A model generated the notes under the pieces. It was not told the origin of the DNA, searched no databases, and worked only from the letters and a program-made list of their open reading frames with translations. Source: Tolypeutes matacus (lineage: Eukaryota > Chordata > Mammalia > Cingulata > Chlamyphoridae). From it: a stretch of 64,000 nucleotides of DNA. Every line of letters begins with the position of its first letter. The stretch's first letter is position 1. Below, in pieces: positions 1 to 11,550 of the stretch. The stretch spans positions 16,032,166 through 16,096,165 of the forward strand of contig JAKSZT010054396.1 of NCBI GenBank assembly GCA_026826555.1, read 5' to 3'. Both the position numbers and the translations under genes were made by a program.

Positions 1-215
1 TGAGATAAGAAATGTTGGCTTATATATGAATTCAGAATTTTTAGCTCTTAGTTCAGTTCTTATGTTCAGTTTCTCTACATGAGACATTCTTCCCTTTTTG
101 CTACTGTGTGTGCCTTTGATTTTCTTGCATTGGTTTTCTTTTAATACTAAAATATATTAAGGTGTTGAGTTGGATATACCGAAACATCAGATATGTTGTT
201 AAGAACTAATGCATA

Positions 216-381
216 GGGAAGCGGCTGTGGCTCAATCAGTGGGGCTCCCGTTTACCATATGGGAGGCCCCGGGTTCGGTTCCCGGGGCCTCCTGGTGGGG
301 GCGGGCCCACCTGCACGGCGTGGTTGGCTGACCCAGAGAGCACAGGCAGCAAGGGGGGGATAAATGAATGAATAAATAAAA

Positions 382-410
<29 letters not shown>
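216..410 (+). mobile_element. DAS-III type SINE
   Basis: Full-length tRNA-derived SINE with A-box and B-box-like segments (GGTTCGGTTCCCGGGGC), a GC-rich middle, an AAATGAATGAATAAATAAA end and a poly-A tail. It is flanked by the exact duplication AAGAACTAATGCATA at 201-215 and 411-425, which defines its ends. The low divergence from other copies suggests a young insertion. Confidence 0.95.
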
Positions 411-417
<7 letters not shown>

Positions 418-496
418 AATGCATATACATGATTATTAGTTTATAGCATTCTGAATCCAGTATATTTTAATTGCAATATCATATTAAGGTATGCAA

Positions 497-683
497 CAGG
501 AATTCTTAACAAGGGGTCTGTGAGCTTGAATTGAAATTCTAAAAAACGTTATTCTTGTGGGGACATGTTGGTGCATGTGTGAATTATTTATTAAATAATA
601 CATGGTATAATGTGAGTAAGGGATCCCTGGTTTTCACCAGACTGGCAAAGGGGTCCATGGAACAAAAAGATTAAGAACCCCAG
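497..683 (+). mobile_element. hAT-like MITE, about 187 bp
   Basis: Short non-coding element with terminal inverted repeats (left AATTCTTAAC, right GATTAAGAACCCC). Imperfect 8-bp flanks GTATGCAA (489-496) and GTATAGAA (684-691) look like a hAT target duplication. A second copy in the opposite orientation lies at 39011-39202. No transposase is encoded. The family name is not recognised with certainty. Confidence 0.7.
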
Positions 684-743
684 GTATAGAAGATAAAATA
701 GCATTAACTTTGACATAATGTGTTCTAACCAGTAACTACTAGG

Positions 744-925
744 TTTTTTTTTAAGGATTTTTATTTTATTTATTCATTTATCCCCCCCTTGCTGCTTGTG
801 CTTGCTGGGTCAGCTAACCACGCCATGTGGGCGGGCCTGCCTTCACCAGGAGGCCCCGGGAACCGAACCCGGGGCCTCCCATATGGTAAATGGGAGCCCC
901 ACTGATTGAGTCACAGCCTCTTCCC
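744..925 (-). mobile_element. DAS-III type SINE
   Basis: Reverse-oriented DAS-III copy. It reads from a T-run at 744-752 through the ATTTATTCATTTATCCCCCC signature to the end CACAGCCTCTTCCC. It carries several point differences from the common form, so it is somewhat older than the copy at 216-410. Confidence 0.93.
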
Positions 926-3900
926 GACACATTTGCTTTTAATAACATTTGGATTTTTTAATACAGTTTAAAAAGTGTCCTCACACACACAAAAAGAAAT
1001 CAAACTAGCTAACTAACTAAATAAATAGGAACAAGTATCCTCCTTTTTCACTTAGCATTGACAGTGTTGTTCTATAACATGAGATAGTTATTTAATGGCT
1101 GTATTATACATAATTTCTTTAACTACACCTCTCTTGTTGACTCTTTTTCATTATTTTCAGATTTTTGCCGTTTTAAATCCTGAGGTGAACATTATCTTTT
1201 TATGTTAGTTTTGATTATTGCCTTAGAAAACTTATTTCCTTAGGGGTTAATAAATGAACATTTTTATTTATTGCTTAAGGGTCACTAAGTGAACATTTTG
1301 CCAGATTGTCTTCTAGAGAGCAAGCATGAGTGTTCTTCTCTGGACTTTGCCAGCTTTGGGTGTAGCCAGTTTTATAGATAAAATGTTAACTTGTTTTTGT
1401 GTTGCATCTTTAATGTGCACTTGCTGTTTATGAGAAATATAAGATAGTCTGTGTAACCTTTGGATGCCCGATGGTAACTAACTAGAAATTAACAAGTGAA
1501 ATTATATAAAATTAATGTAAAAATCAATTAGTACAGTTTGAAACATATGAATATTTATATTTATTTCTGAAACTTTAGATGGCAGTGAAAATTGCAAGGG
1601 ACTTCCTTTTCCCAGTTTTTACATTGTCATGTGCGCAAGACTTGATAGAAACTGCTGATGAATCCACCTTGAGTTTGATGTGGTGCAAATAGCACTTTGG
1701 CCCAGAAAATTATTGGGTTCTGTCTACTAAGAATCCTTTCCACTTGTGGTTGAAAAGATGGTTTGCTAAGCAAATTAATACTGGAATCAGAATCATAGAG
1801 ACAGTGGGTAACCTGATAAAGAGCAAGTTGCTTTAGAAGTATTCATATTTGACTTGTGAATAAAGGCTTTTCTTGTTCATTTGTATTAGGAAGGAACCCA
1901 AAGGACTTCTAATTAGAAATGACTTTTTTTATTTACTTGTTTTATTGATTGTATTTAAGCACATAAAACAGCATGTCTTTTCCCCCCTTTCCTTTAATGT
2001 TTTTAAATGATTGCAATTCATAAGTTAGATATAAGAAAGACATTTTTTTGGCTGATTTTCAAACTTGTCTGCCTTTTCTGAAACCTAAGTTTCTTTTATG
2101 AATTAAGAAGCAGAGATTATTTTCAGTACCCAAATCACATCTCTTTAGTAATTGAGTAGACACGTGAGGCTTCAGTGAGCATAATCACCTGAACTTTATA
2201 TAGCTTGACTTTAAGGCTTGGTTATAGCCATATAAAATTAATGAAGGTAGATCATAAACCAGGGAAGAAGGTGGTGCTAGAATTGAACACACCACCAATA
2301 AGTTTCTTTTAATTCAAAGGAAAGAGAAAATGTATACTTCTTAAAACTTAGTAGACTGGGGCCATTTTGCATAGTAGCATTGGCCTTAAGCACTTACACC
2401 ATGGTTATTCTTAGTCATTCAAAAAGGCTAAATTCAGGTAATGCCTTATGTTTGGCTACACATAAGTCTGTGTGCGAGGAATTGTTATAAAATTCTTCTC
2501 TTGTCTTTTTGTCTCTTCCTGTTCAGTATCTGCATTTCATTTTTTTTTCTTATCGTACTGAATTGGCTAAAACCATTGGTTAAATTACTTTTGTAGTGAC
2601 TTCAGTTAAGAGCATACTTTATTATATCATAAACTTAGATTGGGATTGAAAGGATAAACTTCAATTTTCTAGCAAACTCACCTAATCAAGACATAATTTC
2701 CTAATGATTAGACTAATGAGAGATTTTTATACATAAGGATATTTACATCTATACACAGATACAGTTTGGCAAATATACCTGCATGTGTATTTTTAAAAAC
2801 TATTTGGTTAGAATTGTGGTTGCTAGAAGCATGACTAGATTAGAAGGTAGAATAAGATTAAGACTGATTGGAAAACTGTAGAAAGGTAAGGTAGATAAGA
2901 GTGATAGCTGGCGAAGAGAAAATAAGATTAGTCTGAAGATTGATATGCTAGTAATTTTATGCTTGGCATGTTCTTTAAAAGAAAGTTTCCTGTTTTTTTT
3001 TTTTTTTTAATTTAATTATGTCACATTTTCCTAAGCTCTTCTAAAATATCCGATATCAGACGTTGTCTTTTAGTCCTTAAGAATGGAACTTACAAAATGT
3101 AGCTGAAGATTTATGATTACTAACATGTTTTATAAAAGGAAAAAGGCAAGTGAAAACACAGTTGTCTTTTTCCCTCTAGTTGTTTTTTGAATTACAGCAT
3201 TTTTCCTGTTTTAGAATTATAAAGCATTGTTTTTGACATGGACTTTTATGCAGTCAAATATGCATAATTAAGTGAGTTTCACTACACTGTCTTGATAATT
3301 AAATTTGGCTCAGGTCATGGGAATCCTGTAGGCATGTTGATTTTCACCCTCCCTTATGTTTGATTTCTGAGTGAGCTACTTGAAAAAGGTTGATTTTAAT
3401 TAATGCTTCACAAAATGGTGCTAAAATATGGTTTATGTTTTTGCTTCTTTATTGTGGGCCCATCAGTTGGTTTTGTGTCCCTGTCCCCCCCCCACTCCCC
3501 ACCCCCATTGTTCCTTTCTTAGCTTTAAAAAAGAAACATCCTTCTTACTCTGTGCTTTTAAAATTTCAAAGTGAAACTGATAAGCAAGTCTCATATTTTA
3601 GTGTTATGGTATTGAATACAGAGTTAGCTGGAAACCTCTTTGAGGTCTTGGAAGGCTATTTCCTCTTCATCTTCTCTCAAATATTATCTACTTAGTGTTT
3701 TCACTGGATTTCCAGTTGAAGGGCTATTTCCCAGTCAGAGACTTTGTAACTAGTGCACCTCGTGATCTGTATTGGCAGCTAAAAAGCAGCTTGCAGATAA
3801 TTTTTGTTGTTTTATTCCTTTGGATTGTTTTCTAGTTTACCTTTATTTATTACTGTGGGCAGACCCAGAAAACTTAGTGGATTCTTGTGAATTTTGTATA

Positions 3901-4541
3901 GAGTCACAAAAAGAAAAGGAGAAATTTCTGGGTCTGTCTGCAATAGTAACAAATAAAGCTAAACTGGCAAACAAGACAGAGAGTACAGGGAGTAAAGGAG
4001 AAACTCCTAGGCTTTCCATATGAATATGAGGAGAGACCCCTTTACGGTTGTTGGTAGCTTTTCTATTCATTTTCCTTTCCTACTTATCTCCTCCTTTCTA
4101 CACATTGCTTTGAAGCTGCTTACAGGAAGAAAAAGGGTGAAGGGAAAGAGTATTAGCTACAAGATTGACCCACGTGTCAGATCAGATTTGTTGTTTTTGT
4201 GTGGTGGTCATTTTTATTTTGTCAATAAAGAAATTGAACCATAGTCAAAAAATTACTATTTTCCTGAATTCTCTGTATATTGCTTTACCATTTGAAGCCT
4301 TCTCTGAGTCATTGTGTTTTCCCCACCCTCTAGCTTGTGAAACCATTCTGAGTTCCTTCTCTAATAAGAAGTTCATTGAAATAATAGTCATTTTTGTGTT
4401 AGTGATTTCAGCCCGATTCCCTTCATAGACAAATTGTAATATTAGGACCTAGAATTCCTAGCTGCATTGGTTTTGATCATAAAATATACTCTGGCTAATT
4501 TCTGACAGCCACAAAGAGTGAGATGCCTTTCTGTAGCTTTT
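926..4541. other. Unique AT-rich intron; no feature recognised
   Basis: No SINE, LTR or LINE signature is evident here, and the short open frames (for example 3390-3695) have no recognisable protein similarity or codon structure. There is a T-run at about 2993-3009 and a C-rich patch near 3484-3510. Conserved non-coding elements could be present but cannot be judged from a single sequence. Confidence 0.5.
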
Positions 4542-4746
4542 TCTTTTTTTTAAGGACCTGGGGCCAGAGAATGAACCTGGGACTTCATATGTAGGTAACT
4601 GGCGCTCAACAACTGAACTACCTCAGCTTCCCTGGGTTGGCTTTGTTGCTTGTTTGTCCGTTGTTTTTAGGAGTTACTGCGGCTCGAACTTGGGACCTTG
4701 TATGTGGGAAGCAGGTGCTCAACCGTTTGAGCTATATCCGCTCCCC
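4542..4746 (-). mobile_element. Pair of short DAS-type SINE monomers
   Basis: Two head-to-tail tRNA-like monomers in reverse orientation (4552-4634 and about 4660-4741). Each has the GAACYTGGGAC block and ends near CTTCCC or CTCCCC. The flanks CTGTAGCTT and CTATAGCTT suggest that the pair inserted as one unit. Confidence 0.75.
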
Positions 4747-5832
4747 TCTATAGCTTATTGAAATACAGACTGTAGGGTGACATACTCTACAGCGATTGTT
4801 TAAGTTTAGCTACCCATAGAAATTTACCAACATCCTGAAACAATTACATGAGAGAATGGTTGATATGGTTGAGTTAAAGAGCATAGTTATATGAATAATT
4901 GTTCAGAATGGGAGAGGGAAGTTAGCCAGTTGAAAATGGTGGTAGTTTTTATTTTATTGCATATGTAATATAATGAAAATAACAAAAAATTAAAATTGAA
5001 AAGAAAATGAATGAGAATTTCACCACCTTAACACATAAATCATTTTTATTTTATATTCTTACTTGTACTTGTGTTTGTAGTATACATAGTTATTATTTGG
5101 TAATAATATCGTAAGTCCATTTTTATAGTCTATAAAGCTACATCATAAAAATTACGGATATTGGGAAAATTTAGAGACCTTGGGAATGGGTGGCAAAAAG
5201 TGGAAAATAATACTTATTTAGAATAAGTATCATTTACTAAATCTAAATAAAGATATCCTTTATTTAGATTTGGTAAAGGAAACCCCTTAGAAAGGAACTT
5301 TGAGGGAATGAATGAAGAGAAGAATAAAGAAATGAAATGTACAGGGAAGGTATAATTTCAGAACCACTCATGTAACATAATCCTACATGTATTATCAGTT
5401 AGAATTTGGTACAGTTTAATTTATTTCTGGTGATATGGGAAACTAAATATCCTTAAAAGAAAAAAAAAATCTTCCTACTATTAAACACCTAAAAATGATG
5501 GATTTATGGGTGGAAAAAACCTTAAAACTCATGGTTAAGCTGGCCAGAAAGTAAGGTAAAATAAGAGAGAGAGCGCCAAATTCAGAGAGTTATGCAAGCA
5601 CTGAATGACTGCTGCCCTAAGGGCCTAAGTGCATCTGCCAATTCTGGATGACTTGTAGTTTTAAGTTTAAGAGATATACATGGGACTCAAGAGACAAAAG
5701 AATAGGATCCATGCAATGCAGGGAGTGATACCAGAGATACACCTTCCTGAAATCAGAATCTCCAAAAGGCTATATACCTTCTACAAAGGGAAGAACCAGA
5801 ACAAAAAATCAGCCTAGCAAAAAGAGAGAGTT
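4747..5832. other. Intronic sequence, no clear feature
   Basis: AT-rich DNA without a recognisable gene. The last ~350 bases (about 5480-5832) are purine-rich and may be the decayed beginning of the old L1 that continues at 6778, but this is a weak impression. A short direct repetition built on TTTAGATTTGGTAAA lies near 5218-5282. Confidence 0.4.
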
Positions 5833-5843
5833 AAAAAACTTGT

Positions 5844-6766
5844 ATGCGAATATTCTCACTGTTCTGATTTTGTGATAATCAAGGTAAGCTAAACATTCGC
5901 TATATTAGAAATCATGCATGTGTCCCTAGACCTAGTTTTTCTCCCTGGGTCTGATTTTTGGAATGCTGGTGATAAACTAAGCCTGATTTATTATATGACC
6001 ATCCTGTATGGGAAAAGACTGTAACTCTGGGTATCTTTGGTCAACCTTAAGAGATATAACAGGGGGATGGATATGGCTTGGGTGGTTGGGCGTCCATCTC
6101 CCATATGGATGGGTACGCTGCTGGGTCCCGTGAGCAGGTGAGCTGCTAGGCCCCATCTGTGGGTGCGCTGCCATGTCCCGTGAGCGGTGAGCTGCCAGGC
6201 CCCGTGCGTGGGTGTACCGCCAGGCCCCGCAAGCCACACAGCAAGATGATGACATAACAGGAGAGTGACACAAGGGAGAGCCAAGACGAGATGCACCGAA
6301 AAACCAGGAACTAAGGTGGCGCAGGCGGTGGTAGGACGCCTCTCTCCCACATCGGAGGTTCCAAGGATTGAATCCCAGTGAAGACGGAGGAGAAGGATGA
6401 GAAAAGAGGGCAGGAAAGGGACACAGAGTCACCCAGTGAATGGACACAGAAACAGCAAAAATGGGGGGTGGGGTGGGGGGTAAAAATGGATAAAAGTAAA
6501 TAAATAAATAAATCCTTAAAAAAAAATGTGTAGAGGAGGAAGATATGGACTATAGTTAGTAGTAATACTTTGACGATGCTCTTTCATGATTTGTTAACAA
6601 ATGTTCCACAACAATGCAGGGTGTTTGTGGGGGGTGATGTGTGGGAGCCCTGTATGATGTTATACGTGTTTGTTTTGTAAGTTCATGATGTTTACTGAAC
6701 ACTTATAGTTTATGTATGTTCATGTATGAATATCCTTCAACAAGTTGTAAAAACAAAAACAACAAC
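5844..6766 (+). mobile_element. Composite retroposon copy 1: head + DAS dimer + L1 3' tail
   Basis: Three parts in order: a ~215 bp head of unknown origin (5844-6059), a two-monomer DAS-type SINE (6060-6530) ending in CCTTAAAAAAAA, and a ~235 bp tail (6531-6766) that matches an L1 3' UTR also seen reversed at 37738-37980. The whole unit is bounded by the duplication AAAAAACTTGT at 5833-5843 and 6767-6777, so it inserted as one piece. The head starts with the small inverted repeat CTGATT...AATCA. A second copy with identical internal junctions is at 16954-17839. Confidence 0.85.
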
Positions 6767-7009
6767 AAAAAACTTGTCCCATTCAGCCTTGGCTGTGAAT
6801 AGAGGGAATAAGAAATTGGTGCTGAACATTGATAATTGAAAACATGCCTTCACAGAAGTTTGGGACCCCACTCACTCCTGTGTGATTTGGAAAAAATCTC
6901 CAAGCTGAGACTTGTTTTAAGTGATTATAGCTTGGTCTTGTGCCCATACATCAGACAGAAGTGAATCCAAATCCTTGCTGGGAGAACATCTCCTCAAAAG
7001 TCAAAGAAT

Positions 7010-7195
7010 GGGAAGCGGCTGTGGCTCAATCAGTAGGGGTCCCGTTTACCATATGGGAGGCCCCGGGTTCGGTTCCCGGGGCTTCCTGGTGAAGGCAAGC
7101 CCGCCCGCATGGCGTGGTTAGCTGACCCAGCGAGCACAAGCAGCAAGGGGGGGATAAATGAATAAATAAATAAAAATCTTAAAAAAAAAAAAAAA
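7010..7195 (+). mobile_element. DAS-III type SINE
   Basis: Full-length young copy with poly-A tail. Exact target duplication AAAAGTCAAAGAAT lies at 6996-7009 and again directly after the tail. It is inserted in the old L1. Confidence 0.95.
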
Positions 7196-7592
7196 AAGTC
7201 AAAGAATTACCAAAGGTAATTTTCCAGAGAGCTGAGATTCCTGTTAAAAAAATCACAAAGCACATGAGGAAATAGGGCATCTTATAATTCAGGTATTGTT
7301 ATTATTGGTTACAGAATCTAAAATTAGTATGTTTAAAATGTCTGAAGAGTTAAATGGGAGAACTGAAAGTAAGAATAAGGAATTAGGCAAATAATTAGAG
7401 TCCAGAAATGAAAAAAGTGTAATAATTGAAATTACAAATTCAAGGACAGTTTTAATAGGTTAGATAGATTGAAGAGTGTTTTAGTAAATTAAAAGGTAGA
7501 TCTGAAGAAATAATTGTGTGTTGTACACAGGCAGACAGAGATAATATCAACATGAGGTTAAGTCGTGGAAGGAGTGAAAAGGTCTGATATGC

Positions 7593-8073
7593 ACCTCTGG
7601 TAAACAGAATGATGGTCCCCCAAAGATGGCTACATTCCTAATTCCTGTCACCAGTGCATATGTTGGTTTACAATGCAAAAGAGACTTTGCAGATGCAATT
7701 AAATTAAAGGTCTTGCTATAGGAAGTGATCATGGATTTTCTAGGGGCCTATGTAATTAAAAGTCCTTATAAGGGGAATAAGAAGGCAGCAGAGTCAGAGA
7801 GATTTAAAGATACTACATACTGGCTTTGAAGAAGGAGTCACTAGCCAGGGAATGCAGGCAGTCTCTAGATGCTGGGGAGGAAAAAAAACCAAGAAACTGG
7901 ATTCTCTCCTAGAGCTGTTGGAAGGAATGCAACCCTACTGATACCATGATTTTAGCTTCGTGAGAACTGTTTTGGACTTCTGACCTCCAGAACTGCAAGA
8001 CAGTGGATTTGCTTTGTTTGAAGCCATGAAATTTGTAATAATTGTTGCAACAGTTATTGGACACTTAAGCAAC
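7593..8073 (+). mobile_element. MLT1-type MaLR LTR
   Basis: Sense LTR of the mammalian MaLR group. Recognisable blocks are AAAGATGGCTACATTCCTAA near the start, GACTTTGCAGATGCAATTAA in the middle, and the CCAGAACTGCAAGACAGT block followed by a GTTTGAAGCC segment near the end. It interrupts the old L1, whose text resumes at about 8078. No internal retroviral sequence is attached, so it is a solo LTR. Confidence 0.8.
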
Positions 8074-8318
8074 ATCTAATAAGAATTTCACATGTAGATG
8101 AATGAGAGGACAGTAAGAGATATGTTGATTGATTAATGTACTTTAAGTTAGATACACATTTAAAAATTTCTAGCGTATCCCCTAAGAAAATGAAATTTGA
8201 GCTAGAAGGCAAAATGGAGTGGGGGGACCTAAAATAGTGTAGAAAATAAAAAAAAACAGGAGAGAGAGAAAGAAACAAATGGTACAACAAAGAGATGGAA
8301 CAAAATAATATGGTAGAT

Positions 8319-8786
8319 GGGAAGTGGATGTGGCTCAAGCAATTGGGCTCCTCTCTACCATATAGGAGGTCCAAGGTTTGATTCCTGGGGCCTCCTGGTG
8401 AAAAACAGGCTAGCCTGCGTGGCAAGCTGGCCTGTGCAGAGTGCTGGCCTGCGTGGTGAGCTGGCCCATGCCAGGAGTGCTGGCTAACACGGAGAGCTGG
8501 CGCAACAAGGTGACACAACAAAAAGAGACACGGACATTTAGGTAATCTAAGTATCTTAAAAAGAAAAAATAGACACAGAACAGAGACAATAAAGCAAGCC
8601 AGGGAGCTGAGGTGGCACAAGATTAAGTGCCTCTCTCTACTTCGGAAGGTCCCAGAATTGGTTCCCAGCGCTGCCTAAAGCAAACAAGCAGACATAGAAG
8701 AACATACAGAGCCGACAATGAGTGCAAAACAAAGAGGGTTGGGGGGAGAAATAAAATAAATAAATAAATCTTAAAAAAAAAAAAAA
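8319..8786 (+). mobile_element. DAS SINE dimer, type B
   Basis: Two tRNA-like monomers. The first (8319-8400) is followed by repeated AGCTGGC-rich spacer units and a linker naming a second monomer at about 8598-8680, then a purine-rich end and an A tail. TGGTAGA flanks both sides. The same architecture occurs at 41178-41535, 50820-51761 and 53000-53607. Confidence 0.85.
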
Positions 8787-9117
8787 TTGGTAGAAATAAG
8801 ACCAAATATGTCAGTGATCATATTAAATGTAAATGGATTAAATGCTCTAGTTAAAAGACAGATTATCAGGTTGCATGCAACAACACAAGCCAGTTATATA
8901 TATCAAGAAAACATAGATTTAAAAATATAGGACATTCTGGCCTCCAGAACTGTGAGAATAAATTCAGTTGATTTAAAAAAAAAAAAAAAAAAAAAGTAGG
9001 ACAATTTCCTTACTGAACCTGCTGTGGAAGCAGGGTGAAGGCAGGTGAACCCAGAGCCTACGCCAGTTTGAATGGGAATCTGCAAGATGGTGGTGGCCTG
9101 GCCCAAGGCATGTTGAG

Positions 9118-10455
9118 GATATGGCATATTAACTCATAAAATGGAAAGGAAGTCGAGAATCTACAAATACTTGGGAACCTTTGCAAAATCTAAAGTGTCC
9201 CTTACTACTTCAACAATTCTCTGACAACCATAACTATTTATCTTAGGTAAAGAAAGGTAAAGGGAAGCAGATGTGGCTCAACCACTTGAGTGCCTGCCTA
9301 CCACATGGAAGGTCCCGGGTTCGGGTCCTGGTGCCTCCTAAAAGAAGATGAGCAGATGCCACTGCATCAGAGCTAGACACCGCCCCCGCCACAATAAGCA
9401 GAGGCCACAAGCCAGGAAATGCCACAGCCCACAGGGAGCAGATGTGGCTTAGTCTGTTGGGCACTCACCTCTCATGTGGGAGGTCCTAGGTTTGGTTCTC
9501 GGGGCCTCCTGGTGAAGATGAGCAAACAATGAGCAGACAGACAAGTGAACCATCTGGGGGAAGAGGGCGATAAAGAAAGAAAAGAAAAAAAAATGAAGGT
9601 AAAGCAGTAACACTGAAAGACGGTAACAAAGCTCTTAAACCTGCCACTGCTGAATACATTGTAAAGAAGGCTAAACAAAGGATAGCTCTGCACAGACGGC
9701 AAGAGGAGCTCAATAGAAGAAAGAGTCATAAAGGAATGATATTTATTGAAAATACTGTTAATTTAGAGGGGCCTGCCTTTAGACTTCTACTACATTAATG
9801 AATACAAGCCAGCTCCTGGAATCAGTTTAGTAAATGAAGCCATCTTTCATTGTTCATGCATAGACTGCTGCTTTGAGAAATGTTGTCCTGCTGAAGTTGA
9901 ATTTCTTTTGGCTTATAATAAAAACCAACAAATTAAAATCCCTCCTGACACCCCCATCTATGACTGCAAGTCATGGTGTCATTGTGGACTTGGCTTCCCC
10001 AATAGGATTGTTCAAAAAGGCACACAGTATTCCTTTTCATGTGGTGTAAAACCTTGGGAAGATGAAAAGAATGAGCTTTGTCATGGAATATGTTGGAGAG
10101 GTAATCACATGTGAAGAAGCTGAAAGACAGCGTCAGTTATATGACAACAAAGGAATCATATACCTCTTTGATCTGGTCTGGTCTATGATTTGGGTAAGTT
10201 CACAGTGGATGCAGAGTGATATGGAAATGTCTCATTTTGTGAATCACAGTTGTGACACTAATCTTAAGATATTCAGTATTTTCATTGGTAATCTTGATAC
10301 TCTTCTTCCCCAAGTAGTATTATCTTCCACAAAGAACCATAAATGCTGGAGAAGGTGTAACTTTTGATTACCAAATGAAAGGTTCTAGAGATATATCTTC
10401 AGATTCTATTACCACAGCCCAGCTGAAAAGAGAGTCAGATTTAAGTCTCTGAGAA
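9118..10455 (+). pseudogene. SUV39H2: SUV39H2 processed pseudogene
   Basis: An intronless copy of the histone H3K9 methyltransferase SUV39H2. In order it shows the end of the chromodomain (9118-9200, reading TNTWEPLQNLKCPLLLQQFS), the linker with KPATAEYIVKKAKQRIAL (9630-9690), the pre-SET region (9770-10020, reading NEYKPAPGISLVNEA then LAYNKNQQIKIPP) and the SET domain (10060-10375, FVMEYVGEVIT and FVNHSCDTNL). It ends near 10455 in the post-SET part. A ~30-base deletion in the SET start, frame shifts, stops and a SINE insertion break it. Joined exons without introns show retroposition. The N-terminal part is missing or too diverged to see. It cannot encode an active enzyme. Confidence 0.92.
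9263..9592 (+). mobile_element. DAS SINE dimer, type C, inside the SUV39H2 pseudogene
   Basis: Two tRNA-like monomers (9263-9345 and 9438-9515) joined by a linker with GCATCAGAGCTAGACACCG, ending in an A-rich tail. Flanked by GAAGGTAAAG-like duplications (AAAGGTAAAG at about 9253-9262; GAAGGTAAAG at 9595-9604), which restores the pseudogene reading across the insertion. A relative lies reversed at 43475-43889. Confidence 0.85.
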
Positions 10456-11084
10456 ATATACTTAAGCAGGTACATTGAAAATTATAGGTTCAAGTAAAAG
10501 GAGTAGAAGAATCATGATTAGGGGAATTATGAATGAGTATAACTATGTTATATTGGGGAAATAGATTTTCATATATTCCCAGATAGAACCCATCTGGGGT
10601 TATTGATTTCTTGAGGCTGTGTGGCTTGCCTATGGTGTCCAGACATCCCTAGAGCCCTTGGGAACTCCCTCCCTCTCTTCACTAGTTTTATTATATTCCC
10701 TGTGTTTGAATCCTGTAGACATCCTCAGGAGAACTTTTGTTTGAGGCTTTCTTTACTGTGACAGTTTGTGAAATCTGCCTGAGACCTGCATAAGTATAAC
10801 CTCCCATTTGACTTCTAACTCACTTTGAAATAAAACCTTTCTTTTATTTAATATTTCCCCCTTTTGGTCAAGGTCTTTTTCCAAATGCATTTCTGATGAA
10901 TGCTTGGTTTTAATCTCTGAACCTTCCAGATTTTATGAAAGATAAAAATATACACATTCAAGAAGTCCAGCGAACTTTAAAGAGGATAAACTCAAAATGG
11001 GCCACGCTTAGACACCTAGTAATCAAATTGCCAAGGACAAGGATAGTTCAGAAAGCTGCAGGAGAAAAGTAATATGTTATGTAC
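10456..11084. other. Pseudogene 3' flank and unassigned sequence
   Basis: No coding capacity. The first part may be decayed 3' UTR of the SUV39H2 retrocopy, but I cannot confirm this by sight. The later part leads into the L1 that starts near 11085. Confidence 0.35.
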
Positions 11085-11426
11085 CAGAGAGTCCTAATAA
11101 AATTAAGTTTTGATTTCTCGTCAGAAACCATGAGGCAGGAAAGCAATGGGATGAGATATTTAAAGTGCTGAAAGTAAACAATTGCCAACAAAGAATTTTA
11201 TATTTGCTAAGACTTTTCTTAAAAAATTGGAGAAATTGAAAGACATTCCCAGACAAACAAAAGCTGAGGGAGTTCATCCCCACTAGACCTTCCCTATAAG
11301 CAATGCTAAAGGAAGTTCAGACTGAAAGGAAAGGGCACTAGACAGTGGATCAATATGGCATAAAGGAATAAAAGTAAAGTTCTTCAGTAAAAGTAACCAT
11401 ATGTGTATTTATAAAAATGAATTAAG

Positions 11427-11517
11427 GGGGGATGGAAGTGGCTCAAATGGTTGGGCGTCCGTCTGCCATATGGAGGGACCTGGGTTCCATCCCAGGGACC
11501 TCCTGGTAAAATTAAAA

Positions 11518-11548
<31 letters not shown>

Positions 11549-11550
11549 TA
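11427..11550 (+). mobile_element. Short DAS-type SINE monomer
   Basis: A single tRNA-like unit (GATGGAAGTGGCTCAAATGG... CCTCCTGGTAAAA) with an A-run and a (TA)n stretch at its 3' end. The exact duplication ATGAATTAAG flanks it at 11417-11426 and 11551-11560. Confidence 0.9.

Larger units (their letters stand above)
6778..8940 (+). mobile_element. Old L1 fragment, ORF1 to start of ORF2
   Basis: Decayed LINE-1 in sense orientation, broken by insertions at 7010-7195, 7593-8073 and 8319-8786. The stretch 7380-7592 resembles the purine-rich ORF1 region. The stretch 8805-8925 reads, in one frame, like the start of the ORF2 endonuclease (ILNVNGLNAL). No intact frame remains. Confidence 0.65.

Noticed and set aside
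216..290. tRNA-like A and B boxes at the start of the SINEs as genuine tRNA genes
   Set aside because: The cloverleaf is degraded, the unit is followed by SINE body and A-tail, and many copies have target duplications.
3390..3695. Open frame of 101 codons as a small gene
   Set aside because: No recognisable domain, no splice or promoter context, and a composition like the surrounding AT-rich intron.
6061..6447. Open frames of 119-156 codons on the minus strand over the SINE dimer (also at 17246-17676, 32682-33062, 40247-40742 and 42366-42922)
   Set aside because: They are antisense or sense readings of the GC-rich DAS SINE dimer; the same peptides recur at every copy.
8938..8975. A small LTR-end fragment (CTGGCCTCCAGAACTGTGAG) before the A-run at 8974
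   Set aside because: The text resembles an MLT1 LTR end, but it is too short to annotate as a separate element with confidence.
9908..10367. A functional SET-domain methyltransferase gene
   Set aside because: The frame is broken by shifts, stops, a ~30-base deletion and a SINE; it is a SUV39H2 retrocopy.
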